DNA from: Bacteroidales bacterium
GTDB taxonomy: Bacteria > Bacteroidota > Bacteroidia > Bacteroidales > WCHB1-69
Reading direction: 5' to 3'
Assembly: GCA_028684405.1 (NCBI GenBank)
Contig: JAQUGA010000020.1
Location: 1 to 21,174, forward strand
DNA: 21,174 nt
Part shown: positions 7,551 to 15,644 of the stretch, piece after piece
Layout: every line of letters begins with the position of its first letter
Position numbering within the stretch: the first letter of the stretch is position 1
Notes under the pieces: model-generated
Told to the model about the DNA's origin: nothing
What the model saw: the letters and a program-made list of their open reading frames with translations, nothing else
Database searches by the model: none
Position numbers and translations under genes: made by a program

Positions 7551-8804
7551 TTATTCAGTATACTTTTTAAATAATAATGAAGTGTTATGCCCCCCAAATC
7601 CAAAAGCATTTGAAATTGCGTAATTTACAACTCTTTTTTGAGCTTTATTAAACGTAAAGTTTAATTTTGAATCAATTTCGGGGTCTAGATTAAAATGATT
7701 AATAGTTGGAGGAACAATGTCGTGCATCATTGCTTTAATCGTTGCTATTGCTTCAATGGCGGCGGCAGCACCCAAAAGGTGTCCGGTCATTGATTTTGTA
7801 GCATTGATATTAATGTTATACGCATGATCTCCAAACATGGAAAAAATTGCTTTCACTTCAGCACCGTCACCGGTAGGCGTGGATGTTCCGTGAGTATTGA
7901 TATGATCAATTTGAGAAGGTTCTATTTCGGCATGCTCTAATGCGTTTTTCATGGCCATCATGGCGCCTCTTCCCTCGGGATGTGGAGCCGTAAGATGATG
8001 AGCATCAGCCGATAGGCCAAAGCCAAGCATTTCAGCATATATTTTCGCACCACGAGCTTTGGCGTGTTCATATTCTTCTAGGATAAGACAGCCAGCACCT
8101 TCGCCAATGACAAAACCATCTCGATCTGCGTCAAACGGACGAGAGGCTATTTGAGGTTCATCGTTTCGGGTCGAAATAGCGTGCATCGCTCCAAAACCAC
8201 CGACACCAGCTTCATTAACGCCAGCTTCAGATCCACCAGTAACAAGCATATCGCATTTTCCAATCATTATTTGGATGTATGCATCAATGATTGCATTGGC
8301 AGAAGAGGCACAAGCAGAAGTTGTTACGTAGTTTGGTCCGCGAAGCCCCCATTTCATCGAAATATGACCAGCAGCAATGTCGCCAATCACTTTTGGGATG
8401 AAAAAAGGATTAAAACGAGGAGTGTTATCATTATTGGCATAGGAGATAATTTCGTCGATAAAAGTGGTAAAACCACCTATTCCCGTTCCCCATATAACGC
8501 CAAATCTGTCTAGGTTTACTTTCTCTAAGTCTACTTTAGAATCTAAAATAGCCTCTTCGGAAGCTGCCAAGGCAAACTGAGTGAACAAATCAAGTTTTCG
8601 TGCTTCTTTTCTATCAAAATATTTGGAAGGATCAAAATTTTTGACTTCACATGCAAATTGCGTTTTGTATTTTGAGGCATCAAAACGCGTGATACCAGCG
8701 GCACCACTTACCCCGTTAATCAATCCTGTCCAATACTCTTCGACAGAATTCCCAATCGGGGTAAGTGCTCCCATGCCGGTAACCACAACTCTTTTAATCT
8801 CCAT
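7551..8804 (-). CDS. fabF: 3-oxoacyl-ACP synthase II (FabF)
   Basis: FabF condenses malonyl-ACP with acyl-ACP in fatty acid chain elongation. The protein has 417 residues, the usual length. The Cys-His-His triad is complete: C165 in TTSACASS, H305 in NTHGTSTPTGD and H342 in ATKSMTGHLLGAAAA. The C-terminus ISNAFGFGGHNTSLLFKK is typical. The ATG at 8804 begins MEIKRVVVTGMGALTPIGN, the canonical N-terminus. It lies 33 bases downstream of acpP and is followed directly by rnc, so the three form one transcription unit in a conserved order. Nothing looks damaged or transferred. A chain-length-factor or secondary-metabolism role is unlikely given the acpP partner. Confidence 0.97.
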   Translation of the reverse strand: MEIKRVVVTGMGALTPIGNSVEEYWTGLINGVSGAAGITRFDASKYKTQFACEVKNFDPSKYFDRKEARKLDLFTQFALAASEEAILDSKVDLEKVNLDRFGVIWGTGIGGFTTFIDEIISYANNDNTPRFNPFFIPKVIGDIAAGHISMKWGLRGPNYVTTSACASSANAIIDAYIQIMIGKCDMLVTGGSEAGVNEAGVGGFGAMHAISTRNDEPQIASRPFDADRDGFVIGEGAGCLILEEYEHAKARGAKIYAEMLGFGLSADAHHLTAPHPEGRGAMMAMKNALEHAEIEPSQIDHINTHGTSTPTGDGAEVKAIFSMFGDHAYNININATKSMTGHLLGAAAAIEAIATIKAMMHDIVPPTINHFNLDPEIDSKLNFTFNKAQKRVVNYAISNAFGFGGHNTSLLFKKYTE

Positions 8805-8837
8805 TAAGGATAAAGTGTTTGTGTTACAATAAAAAAA

Positions 8838-9074
8838 TTACTTCGTAGCGTTTTCAATATAGGTAATAGCATCACCTACTGTTGCGATTTTTTCAGCTTG
8901 ATCATCAGGAATAGCTATATTAAATTCCTTTTCAAATTCCATTATAAGTTCTACTGTATCAAGTGAGTCAGCACCTAAATCGTTTGTAAAACTCGCTTCT
9001 GGATTAACTTCGTTTTCATCAACGCCTAGCTTATCAACTATGATAGCTTTTACTTTTTCTGCAATTTCAGACAT
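8838..9074 (-). CDS. acpP: Acyl carrier protein
   Basis: This 78-residue acidic helical protein carries acyl chains on a phosphopantetheine arm attached to Ser37 in the GADSLDTVEL motif. Length, charge and the pattern MSEIAEKVKAIIVDKLGV are those of housekeeping ACP. It is the first gene of acpP-fabF-rnc, reading away from purN across a 344-base spacer. A TAATTTTG box at 9102-9109 lies 27 bases upstream of the ATG. Confidence 0.98.
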   Translation of the reverse strand: MSEIAEKVKAIIVDKLGVDENEVNPEASFTNDLGADSLDTVELIMEFEKEFNIAIPDDQAEKIATVGDAITYIENATK

Positions 9075-9418
9075 AATTTTTAATTTTTATGATTAACGGT
9101 GCAAAATTAATCTTTTTTATTTATGGAGTCCTCTATTTTATTCTTTTGCCTTCTATTCTCAACTAATAAACACGTAACCAGCAAAATAGAATTGTTAAAA
9201 TTGTTTAAAATTTCCTTTTTTTTACCCCTTTTTCAAAATTATCGATAATAAAACAGATTTATGCACGTATTTGCATGTGTGCTTTTTGTCCTCATTTCTT
9301 GTCTTTGTATTGTGTTGAAAACCAGTGACATTAGTTTCGCAGGAATGCTTTGTTTGTCTTTATTTGTATCTTTCGTAGAATTAAGTTAGGTTTGCATTCA
9401 AATAAAAACCCTTCAAGT
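9075..9418. other. Divergent intergenic region between acpP and purN
   Basis: This 344-base AT-rich spacer holds the acpP -7 box near its left end and a weak TATCTTTC box at 9367-9374 (+) that could serve purN. A T-rich run near 9211-9236 stands out. A 42-codon plus-strand frame (9261-9389) is present but not convincing as a gene. No RNA gene or repeat was recognised. Confidence 0.5.
9102..9109 (-). promoter_or_regulatory. Candidate -7 box for the acpP-fabF-rnc operon
   Basis: The minus strand reads TAATTTTG followed by CACC, a perfect TAnnTTTG match 27 bases before the acpP ATG. A -33 TTTG is not evident. Confidence 0.45.
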
Positions 9419-9988
9419 ATGCGTCAAAATATCGTTATTTTTGCTAGTGGCAGCGGTTCCAATGCTCAAAGAATTTTTGAATACTTTCAAACTTCCGATA
9501 CCATTAATGTTGCATCCATTTATTGCAATAACCCAAATGCTTTTGTGATTGAAAGAGCAAAAAAAATGAATATACCCTGTCGCGTGTTTTCTAAAGCCGA
9601 ATTGCAAAATGGAATTATTTTGTCGGAATTGAGGCTCTTAAATCCTTCTCTTATTGTTTTGGCTGGTTTTTTATGCCTCGTGCCCAAAGAGATAATTCAT
9701 GCTTTTCCTCATAAAATTATTAATATCCATCCAGCTTTGTTGCCTAAATATGGTGGTAAAGGCATGTATGGTGCCAAAGTTCATCAAATTGTAATCGAGA
9801 ATCAAGAAAAAGAAAGTGGAATTACCATCCATTTTGTGAACGAAAAATACGACGAAGGTGATGTGATTTTTCAGGCACAATGCGAGATTTCTAAAAATGA
9901 TACGCAGGAAACTTTAGCGGATAAAATACATCAACTAGAATATACCCATTTTCCAAAAGTCATCGAGCGTTTATTGAAAGAAATGTAA
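9419..9988 (+). CDS. purN: Phosphoribosylglycinamide formyltransferase (PurN)
   Basis: PurN transfers a formyl group from 10-formyltetrahydrofolate to GAR, the third step of purine synthesis. It has 189 residues from the ATG at 9419. The phosphate-binding loop GSGSN is at 11-15, the catalytic N102 and H104 lie in INIHPALLPKYGG, and the catalytic aspartate is D145 in the segment KYDEGDVI. The frame stays open upstream to about 9350, but that extension (MFVFICIFRR...) does not resemble the family, while MRQNIVIFASGSGSN is a standard PurN start. It is transcribed away from acpP; this divergence is common in Bacteroidales. A small membrane-protein gene follows 52 bases later and probably has its own promoter. 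Confidence 0.96.
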   Translation: MRQNIVIFASGSGSNAQRIFEYFQTSDTINVASIYCNNPNAFVIERAKKMNIPCRVFSKAELQNGIILSELRLLNPSLIVLAGFLCLVPKEIIHAFPHKIINIHPALLPKYGGKGMYGAKVHQIVIENQEKESGITIHFVNEKYDEGDVIFQAQCEISKNDTQETLADKIHQLEYTHFPKVIERLLKEM

Positions 9989-9993
9989 GCTTT

Positions 9994-10024
9994 TTCGATT
10001 TTTCAAGGATTTTTTCTAATTTTG
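9994..10024 (+). promoter_or_regulatory. Candidate promoter for the small membrane protein gene
   Basis: TTCG at 9994-9997 (a degenerate -33 TTTG) is separated by 19 bases from a perfect -7 TAATTTTG at 10017-10024. The ATG at 10041 follows by 16 bases, which implies a leader of only about 10 bases. The short leader is like the case at 4764-4771. Confidence 0.5.
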
Positions 10025-10040
10025 CCTCAAATTATTATAT

Positions 10041-10382
10041 ATGAAACCAATTAAATCAATTGAAGGATTTGCAAAATGGATGTTGAGAAGCTCGGTTTTG
10101 CTTTTTATTATTTTTTATTTTTATGAAACTGTGAAAACTTTCAATTTCGAGAGTGTTTATTATCTGATAACTCTAATTTTCTTTGTTTTTGGAGTTTTAT
10201 TATTTGCCGGAGGTTTTCGTAAAAATGCTTCATTAACGGTTATTTCTGGTTTAATGGTCTTTTTAATCTCTCTGTTTTTTATCGCCAGAGGCTATCACGG
10301 GCTAATTATGGATAGAAATTTAATCGTTTATATTTTCCCTGCTTCTGGAGGGCTGTTTTTTCTTTCCAAGGGAAATGCCTAG
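10041..10382 (+). CDS. Small multi-pass membrane protein, function unknown
   Basis: I do not recognise this 113-residue protein. It shows four hydrophobic stretches likely to cross the inner membrane (about 14-31, 40-58, 64-84 and 93-109) joined by short polar loops. The first loop is acidic/aromatic and the second carries GGFRKN. There is no signal peptidase site, lipobox or catalytic motif. It starts at the ATG at 10041 with a good promoter match directly upstream, and it ends six bases before the convergent acetyltransferase gene. The coding evidence is one clean frame with a consistent four-helix pattern. A transport or sensing role cannot be claimed. Confidence 0.75.
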   Translation: MKPIKSIEGFAKWMLRSSVLLFIIFYFYETVKTFNFESVYYLITLIFFVFGVLLFAGGFRKNASLTVISGLMVFLISLFFIARGYHGLIMDRNLIVYIFPASGGLFFLSKGNA

Positions 10383-10388
10383 CGTATT

Positions 10389-10976
10389 CTATATTTCCTT
10401 TGTCCAAAAATACAACGATTTATTAGATTCTTGAGTCTGATTAATCTCTTTCCACGACATCTGGCACACTAAATCTCTTCTTTGTATAAATCCAATTTTT
10501 CCGAAAAAAGGGTAGGGCGATTGGTAGTCTTTTGGCTTTTGCGGATGGTTTTCATTGCGTTCGATGGCTGCAAAAGTAAAAAAGGTGTATTTTTCCATCG
10601 AAATAATTTTCTCTTCCGCCATTTTAAACATTTTAATTCCAATCCCTTTTTTGCGATATTCTTGTAATATTAGTGCTTCACTATAATAATAAACAGTATC
10701 CATTGAAATTCCTTGATTCAAAAAGGGTTTTTTGATTAATTCGTCTTCGTACTTCAGCGGAAGTGCTGTTATAGCTCCTACAATTTGATTTTCGTCATAC
10801 GCAACGCAAATTAAACTGTCCGGTGTTTCCAGAAACTTTTTTAAATATTTTTGTTCGTACGTATAATCTCCATCATATAAATATGGATACTCTTTGAAAA
10901 TGGTAATGCGCAGATTTGCAATAATATCAATATAGCTTTCGATCTCTTGAGCAGATACAACTTTTATTTCCATCAT
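10389..10976 (-). CDS. GNAT-family N-acetyltransferase
   Basis: This 195-residue protein of the GNAT fold is predicted to transfer an acyl group, usually acetyl from acetyl-CoA, to an amine. The acetyl-CoA-binding motif A is visible as ALILQEYRKKGIGIKMF, with the RxxGxG/A-type loop RKKGIG at 108-113. Strand and helix patterns before it (LICVAYDENQIVGAITALP, 55-73) also fit. The C-terminal part (PYPFFGKIGFIQRRDLVCQMSWKE) is characteristic of GNATs of unknown substrate. It lies 23 bases downstream of the cysteine desulfurase gene and is probably the last gene of the glmM operon. Two adjacent in-frame ATGs (10976 and 10973) are possible starts. The substrate is unknown. Confidence 0.85.
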   Translation of the reverse strand: MMEIKVVSAQEIESYIDIIANLRITIFKEYPYLYDGDYTYEQKYLKKFLETPDSLICVAYDENQIVGAITALPLKYEDELIKKPFLNQGISMDTVYYYSEALILQEYRKKGIGIKMFKMAEEKIISMEKYTFFTFAAIERNENHPQKPKDYQSPYPFFGKIGFIQRRDLVCQMSWKEINQTQESNKSLYFWTKEI

Positions 10977-10999
10977 AATGTTGGAATTTGTTGAGATTT

Positions 11000-12118
11000 T
11001 TATTTTTTATGGACAATGTTTTTTAAAATATCAACCGCTTGTTCAATTTCGTGAATGGTGTTTAAAAATGAAAAAGAGAGTCGCAGTGCGTTTCTGTTTT
11101 CTCCATAAAGATATTGGATGACGGATGAGTTTTTCATCACTCCTGATGAACAGGCACTTCCTTGAGATGCTGACAATCCCGCCATGTCAAGTTTCATATT
11201 TAAAACTTCGGGCGATATTTTTAAGGGTAAAGAGATGTTTATTAAAGTGTATAAACCTCCATTTTGGCTGTTTCCATTGAATTTTATATCTGGAATTTCT
11301 TCTTTAATTCGTTCCGTAAAATAGGATTTCAAATGCTGAATATGTTGACTTCTGCTTGTTAAATCTTTTTTGGCAAGTTCTATGGCTTTTGCCATTCCCG
11401 CAATGGCAGGCACATTTTCGGTTCCCGATCTCATTTCTCGTTCCTGACCGCCACCGAAAATCATTGGCGGATAGTTTCTTCCAGATTTTATGTAGAGAAT
11501 TCCAGCTCCCTTTGGACCGTGAAATTTGTGGGCCGAAGCTACCGCAAAATCTACGTTTGTTTTGCTAAAAGAGATGTCATATTTGCCAATGGTTTGAACC
11601 ATGTCGCAGAAAAGCAGAGCCTCGTATTGCAAGCAGAGTTCCGATACTTTTTTAAATGGTAAGAGAGTGCCAATTTCATTGTTGGCATGCATCAAAACGA
11701 CCAGTTTGTTTCCTTTGCAATGAGATAGTTTGTCTTCTAAATTGCTTAATTTAAAAGCTCCATTTTTATCCAAATCGAGCATGTGAACTTCTACCGATTC
11801 GCAATGTTGAATTGTTTTCAGAACCGCTGAATGTTCGATGGGCGAAGTGATAATATGTTGTATCTGGTTTTTTTTTATAATATTTGGAATCATAAGTCCG
11901 ATTCCTTCTGTGGCCGAAGCCGTAAAATATATTTCGGACGATTTTGCCGAAAGTACAGATGCGATTGTGTTTCTTGCACTTTCAAGCTCCGCTTTTGCAA
12001 TTTGTCCAATCGAATGAATCGAAGAGGGATTTCCCCATGCCTGTTTGAAAATTCGGTTCATCTCGTCGATTACCTCGGGTAGAAGCGGCGTTGTAGCCGT
12101 ATTGTCTAAGTAAATCAT
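11000..12118 (-). CDS. Cysteine desulfurase (NifS/IscS-type, class V aminotransferase)
   Basis: This PLP enzyme is predicted to release sulfur from cysteine as an enzyme-bound persulfide for Fe-S clusters or thiolated tRNA. It has 372 residues. The N-terminal YLDNTATTP, H96 (EHSAV), N146 (HANNEIG), the PLP lysine K198 in SAHKFHGPKG and RSGTENVP at 230-237 are all typical. The catalytic cysteine C323 sits in SQGSACSSG. The sequence is shorter at the C-terminus than E. coli IscS (404 residues), and no IscU, IscA or Suf gene is adjacent. The ATG at 12118 overlaps the glmM stop by four bases (ATGA), so translation is probably coupled. The sulfur acceptor cannot be inferred from this window. Confidence 0.94.
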   Translation of the reverse strand: MIYLDNTATTPLLPEVIDEMNRIFKQAWGNPSSIHSIGQIAKAELESARNTIASVLSAKSSEIYFTASATEGIGLMIPNIIKKNQIQHIITSPIEHSAVLKTIQHCESVEVHMLDLDKNGAFKLSNLEDKLSHCKGNKLVVLMHANNEIGTLLPFKKVSELCLQYEALLFCDMVQTIGKYDISFSKTNVDFAVASAHKFHGPKGAGILYIKSGRNYPPMIFGGGQEREMRSGTENVPAIAGMAKAIELAKKDLTSRSQHIQHLKSYFTERIKEEIPDIKFNGNSQNGGLYTLINISLPLKISPEVLNMKLDMAGLSASQGSACSSGVMKNSSVIQYLYGENRNALRLSFSFLNTIHEIEQAVDILKNIVHKK

Positions 12119-13506
12119 GATTCCATTATTGCTTTTATATTTTGAATAATTTTACAGGCTAATTCGTTCGCTTTCTCAGCACTTTTGCTTTCAGAATAGA
12201 TGCGAATAATGGGTTCAGTATTCGATTTTCGTAAATGTACCCACTCTTTGCCAAACTCAATTTTAACGCCGTCGATATCGTTTATCGGTTGATGTGCATA
12301 CTGTTCTTTTATTTTTTCAAGAATGGCATCTACATCTGTATCGGGTTTTAATTCAATTTTGTTTTTTGAAATGATGTAGTTGGGATATTTTGCTCTAAGT
12401 TCATAACACGTACATTTTTCATAAGCTAAATGACTTAAAAACAAAGCAATTCCAACCAAAGCATCGCGGCCGTAGTGAAGTTCGGGGTAAATGACACCGC
12501 CATTGCCTTCGCCTCCAATAACGGCATTCACCTCTTTCATTTTTTCAACTACGTTTACTTCGCCTACGGCAGAAGCAAAATATTGACTGCCATATTTTTC
12601 GGTTACGTCTCTGAGTGCAAAAGTCGATGATAAATTGGAAACGGTATTGCCATTTGTTTTGGATAAAATATAATCTGCCACAGCAACCAAAGTGTATTCT
12701 TCGCCAAACATTTCGCCATTTTCCATAACTATAGCTAGGCGGTCGACGTCAGGGTCAACAACAAAAGCTAAATCTGCTTTTTCTTTTACTACCAATTTTG
12801 AAATTTCGGTGAGATTTTCAGGAAGTGGTTCTGGATTGTGTGGAAAGATCCCTGTTGGCTCAGCGTAAAGAGGAATTATTTGTTTTACATCCAATGCTTT
12901 TAGCAATAAATTTAGAGCCATTCCTCCAGTCGAATTTACAGCGTCGAAAGCAATTCTGAAATTTGCATTTTTAATGGCTTCAACATCTACCAAAGCGAGT
13001 TTCAGAATGTCTTTAACATGACGTTCGATGGCTCCCTCGCAAAATTGGTAAGAACCGATTTTTAGAACATCAGCAAAATCAAAATCCATATTTTCTGCCA
13101 ATTCCAAGACTTGTTCGCCATCACTTCCCGAAAGAAATTCTCCTTTTTGGTTTAATAGTTTTAGAGCATTCCATTGCATGGGATTGTGGCTGGCAGTGAT
13201 GATGATGCCGCCATCGGCTTTTTGACGCACAACTTCCATTTCCACGGTGGGTGTGGTGGATAATCCAAGGTCGATAACATTGCATCCCATCGACATTAAG
13301 CTGCCACAAACTAGCTTGTTGACCATTTCGCCTGAAATTCGGGCATCGCGTCCCACTACAATGTTTAATTGTTCTTTGGAAAATTCTTTTTTTAAAAAAT
13401 GTGCATACGAACCCGTGAATTTTACAACGTCCAACGGACTTAGTCCTTCGCCAGCTTTGCCGCCAATGGTTCCACGTATTCCCGAAATTGATTTTATGAG
13501 TGTCAT
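12115..13506 (-). CDS. glmM: Phosphoglucosamine mutase (GlmM-type alpha-D-phosphohexomutase)
   Basis: The enzyme interconverts glucosamine-6-phosphate and glucosamine-1-phosphate on the way to UDP-GlcNAc for peptidoglycan. It has 463 residues. The phosphoserine S106 is in TASHNP at 104-109, the metal loop DPDVDR has D251, D253 and D255, the sugar-binding loop is GEGNGG at 332-337, and the phosphate-binding RKSNTEP is at 426-432. Phosphomannomutase/phosphoglucomutase activity cannot be excluded from motifs alone, since the family is often bifunctional; the start MTLIKSISGIRGTIG matches proteins annotated as GlmM in Bacteroidota. It heads a probable operon with the cysteine desulfurase and a GNAT, and is divergent from the TPR gene across 98 bases. 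Confidence 0.92.
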   Translation of the reverse strand: MTLIKSISGIRGTIGGKAGEGLSPLDVVKFTGSYAHFLKKEFSKEQLNIVVGRDARISGEMVNKLVCGSLMSMGCNVIDLGLSTTPTVEMEVVRQKADGGIIITASHNPMQWNALKLLNQKGEFLSGSDGEQVLELAENMDFDFADVLKIGSYQFCEGAIERHVKDILKLALVDVEAIKNANFRIAFDAVNSTGGMALNLLLKALDVKQIIPLYAEPTGIFPHNPEPLPENLTEISKLVVKEKADLAFVVDPDVDRLAIVMENGEMFGEEYTLVAVADYILSKTNGNTVSNLSSTFALRDVTEKYGSQYFASAVGEVNVVEKMKEVNAVIGGEGNGGVIYPELHYGRDALVGIALFLSHLAYEKCTCYELRAKYPNYIISKNKIELKPDTDVDAILEKIKEQYAHQPINDIDGVKIEFGKEWVHLRKSNTEPIIRIYSESKSAEKANELACKIIQNIKAIMES

Positions 13507-13525
13507 ATCTTTGTTTAATTTATTG

Positions 13526-13533
13526 CAAAATTA
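13526..13533 (-). promoter_or_regulatory. Candidate -7 box for the glmM operon
   Basis: The minus strand reads TAATTTTG followed by CAATAAA, a perfect TAnnTTTG match 19 bases upstream of the glmM ATG. An upstream TTG exists, but at 13 bases it is too close to be a standard -33. Confidence 0.45.
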
Positions 13534-13551
13534 GCTAAAAAGTTGGCAAGC

Positions 13552-13585
13552 TTGATTAAAATACCATATAAAAGTCGTAATTTCG
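13552..13585 (+). promoter_or_regulatory. Candidate promoter for the TPR gene
   Basis: TTG at 13552-13554 and TAATTTCG at 13578-13585 are separated by 23 bases; the -7 has one mismatch to TAnnTTTG. The ATG at 13605 follows by 19 bases. It is back to back with the glmM promoter in a 98-base divergent spacer. Confidence 0.4.
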
Positions 13586-13604
13586 CACATTATTATAAAG
13601 AACA

Positions 13605-15029
13605 ATGGAAGAATTTTCTGACTTTTCTCAATTTGACGATATTAATCCTCTGATTTCTAAGTTCGAGTCTATGCTCCTAAGAGGTGAAAATCCCTTTTTT
13701 GACGTGGAAGAGTACGAAGAAATTATTGAGCATTATATCATGAACAATGTCGAACATGCCGAAAAGGTGGTAGAGCATGCTCTGTCGCAATTTCCATGGT
13801 CAACAAATATTCTTTTGAAAAAAGCCGTTGTGCTTTCGCATCGTGAAGAATTTAAAGAGGCTTTTGAAATTATTAGAATGGTTAAAAATATAGATAGTAA
13901 CAATATAGAGTTATATATCACGCTTTCGTATATATATCGCATTCAAAATAAATATGAAAAGTCGATTGTAGCCTTGCAAAAGGCATTGACTTTTAAAGAA
14001 GAAGTGGACGAAGTTTTTTTCGATATTGCAGAGGATTATTCCATGTTGGAAAATGAGGAAAAAGAAATTGAATATTTAAAAAAAGCACTTCTTCATAATC
14101 CCATGCATAATGATGCCATGGATCGGCTTTTTTGGATTTATAAAGGATCTGGGAAAAATGCAGAATCCGTCGAATATTTCTCCGAGTTTGTAAAACAACA
14201 TCCTCTTCGACAAATGGCATGGGAAAAACTTGGTTTTTCGTATTATGAAATGGATTTGTATGAAAAAAGCATCGAAGCTTTTGAGTATGCTTTGTCTATC
14301 GAAGAGACGGTGTCTTGCTACACCGGCCTAGCTCAATCATATTGGAAGTTGGAAAAACTGAATCTGGCGATTGATGCATTAAAAGAATCTCTGCTTGCTT
14401 TTCCATATGCACCCAATGTAAATAGTTTGATTGGTTGGATTTATTTGGATTTGAATGATTATCAAAATGCTCAAAAATATTTTCTTAATGAAATATATAT
14501 AGATTCAGTTTCTTCTAATGCTTGGAAGGGTTTGGCACAAGTTTTCATCTTTAATAATGATTTTGATAATGCATTTGACAGCTTAAATCGAAGTTTTATT
14601 ATGGATGAAATAGATTTGGGAAGCATTGATCAACTTATAAATTTATCGCTTAAAAAGGATACATCTTTTGAAAAAACAGAAGAGATTTTAGTTCGATTTA
14701 CCCAATTGTATCCTACCAATCAAATGTTATGGTTGAAATATTCTGAATTTTTATTTTATTCTGATTTAGAAACAAAAGCCATTGAAGTTTTAGAAAATGC
14801 TTTAAAGATAATTGAAAATCCAGCCTTGATATATTATCGAATTGCTGCTATGTTTTATTTAAAAAACGATGAAACGATGGGGCATTTGAACTTGATTGCA
14901 GCAATGAATATTGATTCAGAAGGGGTGGAGACCATTTTTGAATTCTCGGAAAAATTATATGATTACGAACCTCTAGTTAGTCTTTTAAGTAGCTTGAAAA
15001 CAAATAACGATACGGATGAAAATAGTTAG
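13605..15029 (+). CDS. Tetratricopeptide-repeat protein
   Basis: This 474-residue soluble protein is built almost wholly of TPR helix pairs from about residue 35 to 420. Recognisable repeat cores include AFEIIRMVKNIDSNNIELYI, KSIVALQKAL, KSIEAFEYAL and LAIDALKESLLAFPYAPNV. The protein is acidic, with no signal peptide, membrane segment or catalytic domain, so it most likely acts as a cytoplasmic protein-protein scaffold. Similar long TPR proteins are widespread in Bacteroidota with no fixed role. Its stop overlaps the start of the YqaA-type gene by 14 bases, so the two are co-transcribed and perhaps co-regulated. No partner can be named. Confidence 0.9.
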   Translation: MEEFSDFSQFDDINPLISKFESMLLRGENPFFDVEEYEEIIEHYIMNNVEHAEKVVEHALSQFPWSTNILLKKAVVLSHREEFKEAFEIIRMVKNIDSNNIELYITLSYIYRIQNKYEKSIVALQKALTFKEEVDEVFFDIAEDYSMLENEEKEIEYLKKALLHNPMHNDAMDRLFWIYKGSGKNAESVEYFSEFVKQHPLRQMAWEKLGFSYYEMDLYEKSIEAFEYALSIEETVSCYTGLAQSYWKLEKLNLAIDALKESLLAFPYAPNVNSLIGWIYLDLNDYQNAQKYFLNEIYIDSVSSNAWKGLAQVFIFNNDFDNAFDSLNRSFIMDEIDLGSIDQLINLSLKKDTSFEKTEEILVRFTQLYPTNQMLWLKYSEFLFYSDLETKAIEVLENALKIIENPALIYYRIAAMFYLKNDETMGHLNLIAAMNIDSEGVETIFEFSEKLYDYEPLVSLLSSLKTNNDTDENS

Positions 15030-15627
15030 AAAATTATACGATTGGGTACTAAGCTGGGCAGAATCTCCTTACGGAGCTTTTGCTCTATTTGTTTTGGCTT
15101 TTGCCGAATCCTCTTTTTTTCCCGTACCTCCCGATGTACTCCTTATTGCTTTAGTGTTAGGATCACAAACCAAAGCTTTTCGCTATGCCTTAATCTGTTC
15201 GGTTGGTAGTGTTTTTGGCGGATTATTTGGATATTTAATTGGTTCAACCTTGTGGTACTCTGGAGCCGACTACTCGTCGTTGGCAGTATTCTTCTTCGAT
15301 AATATTCCTGGGTTTACTCAAGAATTATTCGAATCGGTTAAGATGAGTTATGATGAATATGGTTTCTGGATTGTATTCACGGCGGGCTTTACACCCATTC
15401 CTTATAAGATTTTCACCATCGCTTCGGGAGTTACAGAAATGAATATTTTTATGTTTGTGATTGCCTCCTTGGTGAGCCGGACTGCTCGGTTTTCACTTGT
15501 CGCTTTCCTATTGTGGAAATTTGGTGCCCCCATCAAAAGTTTTATAGACAAATATTTTAATCTACTTGCAATTTTGTTTACAGTTTTATTGGTGGGTGGA
15601 TTTGTGCTGATTAAGTATTTGGTTTAG
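15016..15627 (+). CDS. YqaA/DedA-type integral membrane protein
   Basis: This 203-residue polytopic inner-membrane protein belongs to the DedA / SNARE-associated-Golgi (VTT) superfamily, YqaA branch. The family hallmark is visible as AESSFFPVPPDVLL (30-43), followed by GSVFGGLFGYLIG (64-76), then the re-entrant motif GFTPIPYKIFTIASG (124-138) and SRTARF (154-159) with the conserved arginines. DedA-family proteins are linked to lipid carrier or phospholipid translocation and membrane homeostasis; the role of the YqaA branch is not settled. The ATG at 15016 lies within the end of the TPR gene in another frame. A strong bidirectional terminator follows 17 bases after the stop. Confidence 0.9.
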   Translation: MKIVRKLYDWVLSWAESPYGAFALFVLAFAESSFFPVPPDVLLIALVLGSQTKAFRYALICSVGSVFGGLFGYLIGSTLWYSGADYSSLAVFFFDNIPGFTQELFESVKMSYDEYGFWIVFTAGFTPIPYKIFTIASGVTEMNIFMFVIASLVSRTARFSLVAFLLWKFGAPIKSFIDKYFNLLAILFTVLLVGGFVLIKYLV

Positions 15628-15644
15628 TTGATAATATTGAACAT

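Noticed and set aside
8151..8513. 120-codon open frame antisense to fabF
   Set aside because: It mirrors the conserved FabF coding region, has no family-like features, and FabF motifs on the other strand are intact.
9350..9418. N-terminal extension of purN
   Set aside because: The residues do not resemble PurN, the stretch overlaps a probable promoter region, and the ATG at 9419 gives the canonical start.
10041..10382. Idea that the small membrane protein is a phage holin or toxin
   Set aside because: Four hydrophobic helices and a chromosomal housekeeping context with no phage genes nearby do not support it.
11831..12082. Plus-strand 83-codon frame within the cysteine desulfurase gene
   Set aside because: Unusual composition rich in Cys and Arg, and it lies opposite conserved PLP-enzyme sequence; no independent support.
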